Assembly (NCBI GenBank): GCA_002451695.1
Contig: DKDC01000007.1
Coordinates: 17,158-23,615, forward strand
Length of the DNA: 6,458 nt
DNA from: Prevotellaceae bacterium UBA6858
Lineage (GTDB): Bacteria; Bacteroidota; Bacteroidia; Bacteroidales; Bacteroidaceae
Direction: 5' to 3'
Positions 6,251 through 6,458 of this stretch are shown here, one piece after another (within the stretch, counting starts at the first letter, position 1; each line of letters begins with the position of its first letter). The translations under genes and the position numbers were made by a program. Below the pieces are notes generated by a model, which saw nothing but the letters and a program-made list of their open reading frames with translations, ran no database searches and was not told the origin of the DNA.

Positions 6251-6382
6251 GCGGTTTCAAGACCTTGTTTTCCAGAAAGTTATAAAAATGTGGCGGTTTG
6301 GGGAGAAAACGCTGGCTGACAAGGGGTTGCGCGGTTTTGTCAGCAACGGGGCGGGTGCGCCTCCCAAAACTTGCGCGGTTTT
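6251..6382. repeat. Recurring GCGGTTT motif and hairpin in a G-rich non-coding tract
   Basis: GCGGTTT occurs at 6251, 6293, 6331 and 6375, at intervals of 42, 38 and 44 nt. The last two copies lie in an identical 12-mer, TTGCGCGGTTTT (6327-6338 and 6371-6382). Between 6315 and 6344, GCTGACAA pairs perfectly with TTGTCAGC around a 14-nt loop. No T-run follows the hairpin, so it is not a standard terminator. The tract may be a decayed repeat or an untranslated leader of a gene to the right. I cannot assign a function. Confidence 0.3.
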
Positions 6383-6458
6383 TTGCCGTTTGGGTCAAAA
6401 AAGTCGCTGTAGGGCTTTGCCGTGTGTGGGATAATGGCTTAATTTGCAGGGGAACGCA

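Larger units (their letters stand above)
5996..6458. other. 463-bp stretch without a convincing gene
   Basis: Between the murU stop and the window end I find no open frame with recognisable protein character. The short frames here (for example 5919-6203 and 6246-6434, the latter starting at TTG) overlap repeats or hairpins and match no family I know. The region contains a long hairpin (6091-6120), a four-unit 21-bp repeat array (6166-6249) and a G-rich tract with a recurring GCGGTTT motif and a hairpin (6251-6382). Near the end, TTAATTTG (6439-6446) is only a poor match to a -7 element. It may be the upstream region of a gene beyond the window. Confidence 0.6.

Noticed and set aside
6246..6434. 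A 62-codon plus-strand frame from TTG near the window end
   Set aside because: It starts inside the last repeat unit and runs through the hairpin and repeated 12-mer. The product matches nothing I recognise.

Overview
The window most likely comes from a member of the Bacteroidota, probably order Bacteroidales. Both divergent promoters carry the Bacteroidota-type -7 element (TAnnTTTG: TAATTTTG on the minus strand, TATTTTTG on the plus strand), the start codons lack consistent strong Shine-Dalgarno sequences, and the proteins resemble Bacteroidales versions of their families. This placement is inferred from motifs and recognition of protein families, not from a database search.

Layout. Positions 1-42 hold one clear and one decayed copy of a short palindromic repeat. 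A strong bidirectional-looking terminator hairpin (138-168) follows. A minus-strand gene (190-1563) encodes a stand-alone TrpB2-type tryptophan synthase beta chain. A 213-bp divergent promoter region (1564-1776) separates it from a tight plus-strand cluster of four genes: an ABC-transporter ATPase (1777-2427), its MacB/FtsX-type permease (2424-3632, ATGA overlap), a sugar kinase fused to a RapZ C-terminal domain (3658-5226), and a MurU-like nucleotidyltransferase (5204-5995, 23-nt overlap). The last 463 bp have no convincing gene. They hold a long hairpin, a four-unit array of the same palindromic repeat at an exact 21-bp period (6166-6249), and a G-rich tract with short recurring motifs and another hairpin.

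How the genes may work together. The kinase and nucleotidyltransferase match the AmgK/MurU pair, which in Pseudomonas converts recovered N-acetylmuramate (or GlcNAc) to the 1-phosphate and then to the UDP-sugar, bypassing de novo UDP-MurNAc synthesis. Here the kinase carries at its C-terminus the domain that in E. coli RapZ senses glucosamine-6-phosphate and binds RNA. One polypeptide may therefore link cell-wall sugar salvage to amino-sugar sensing. The ABC pair upstream is of the MacB/FtsX/LolCDE type, has departures from consensus in its ATPase motifs, and appears co-transcribed with the salvage genes. This hints at an envelope or cell-wall role, but its substrate is unknown.

The most notable points are the kinase-RapZ fusion in a putative transporter/salvage operon, the atypical ATPase motifs, and the 21-bp phased palindromic repeats near both ends of the window.
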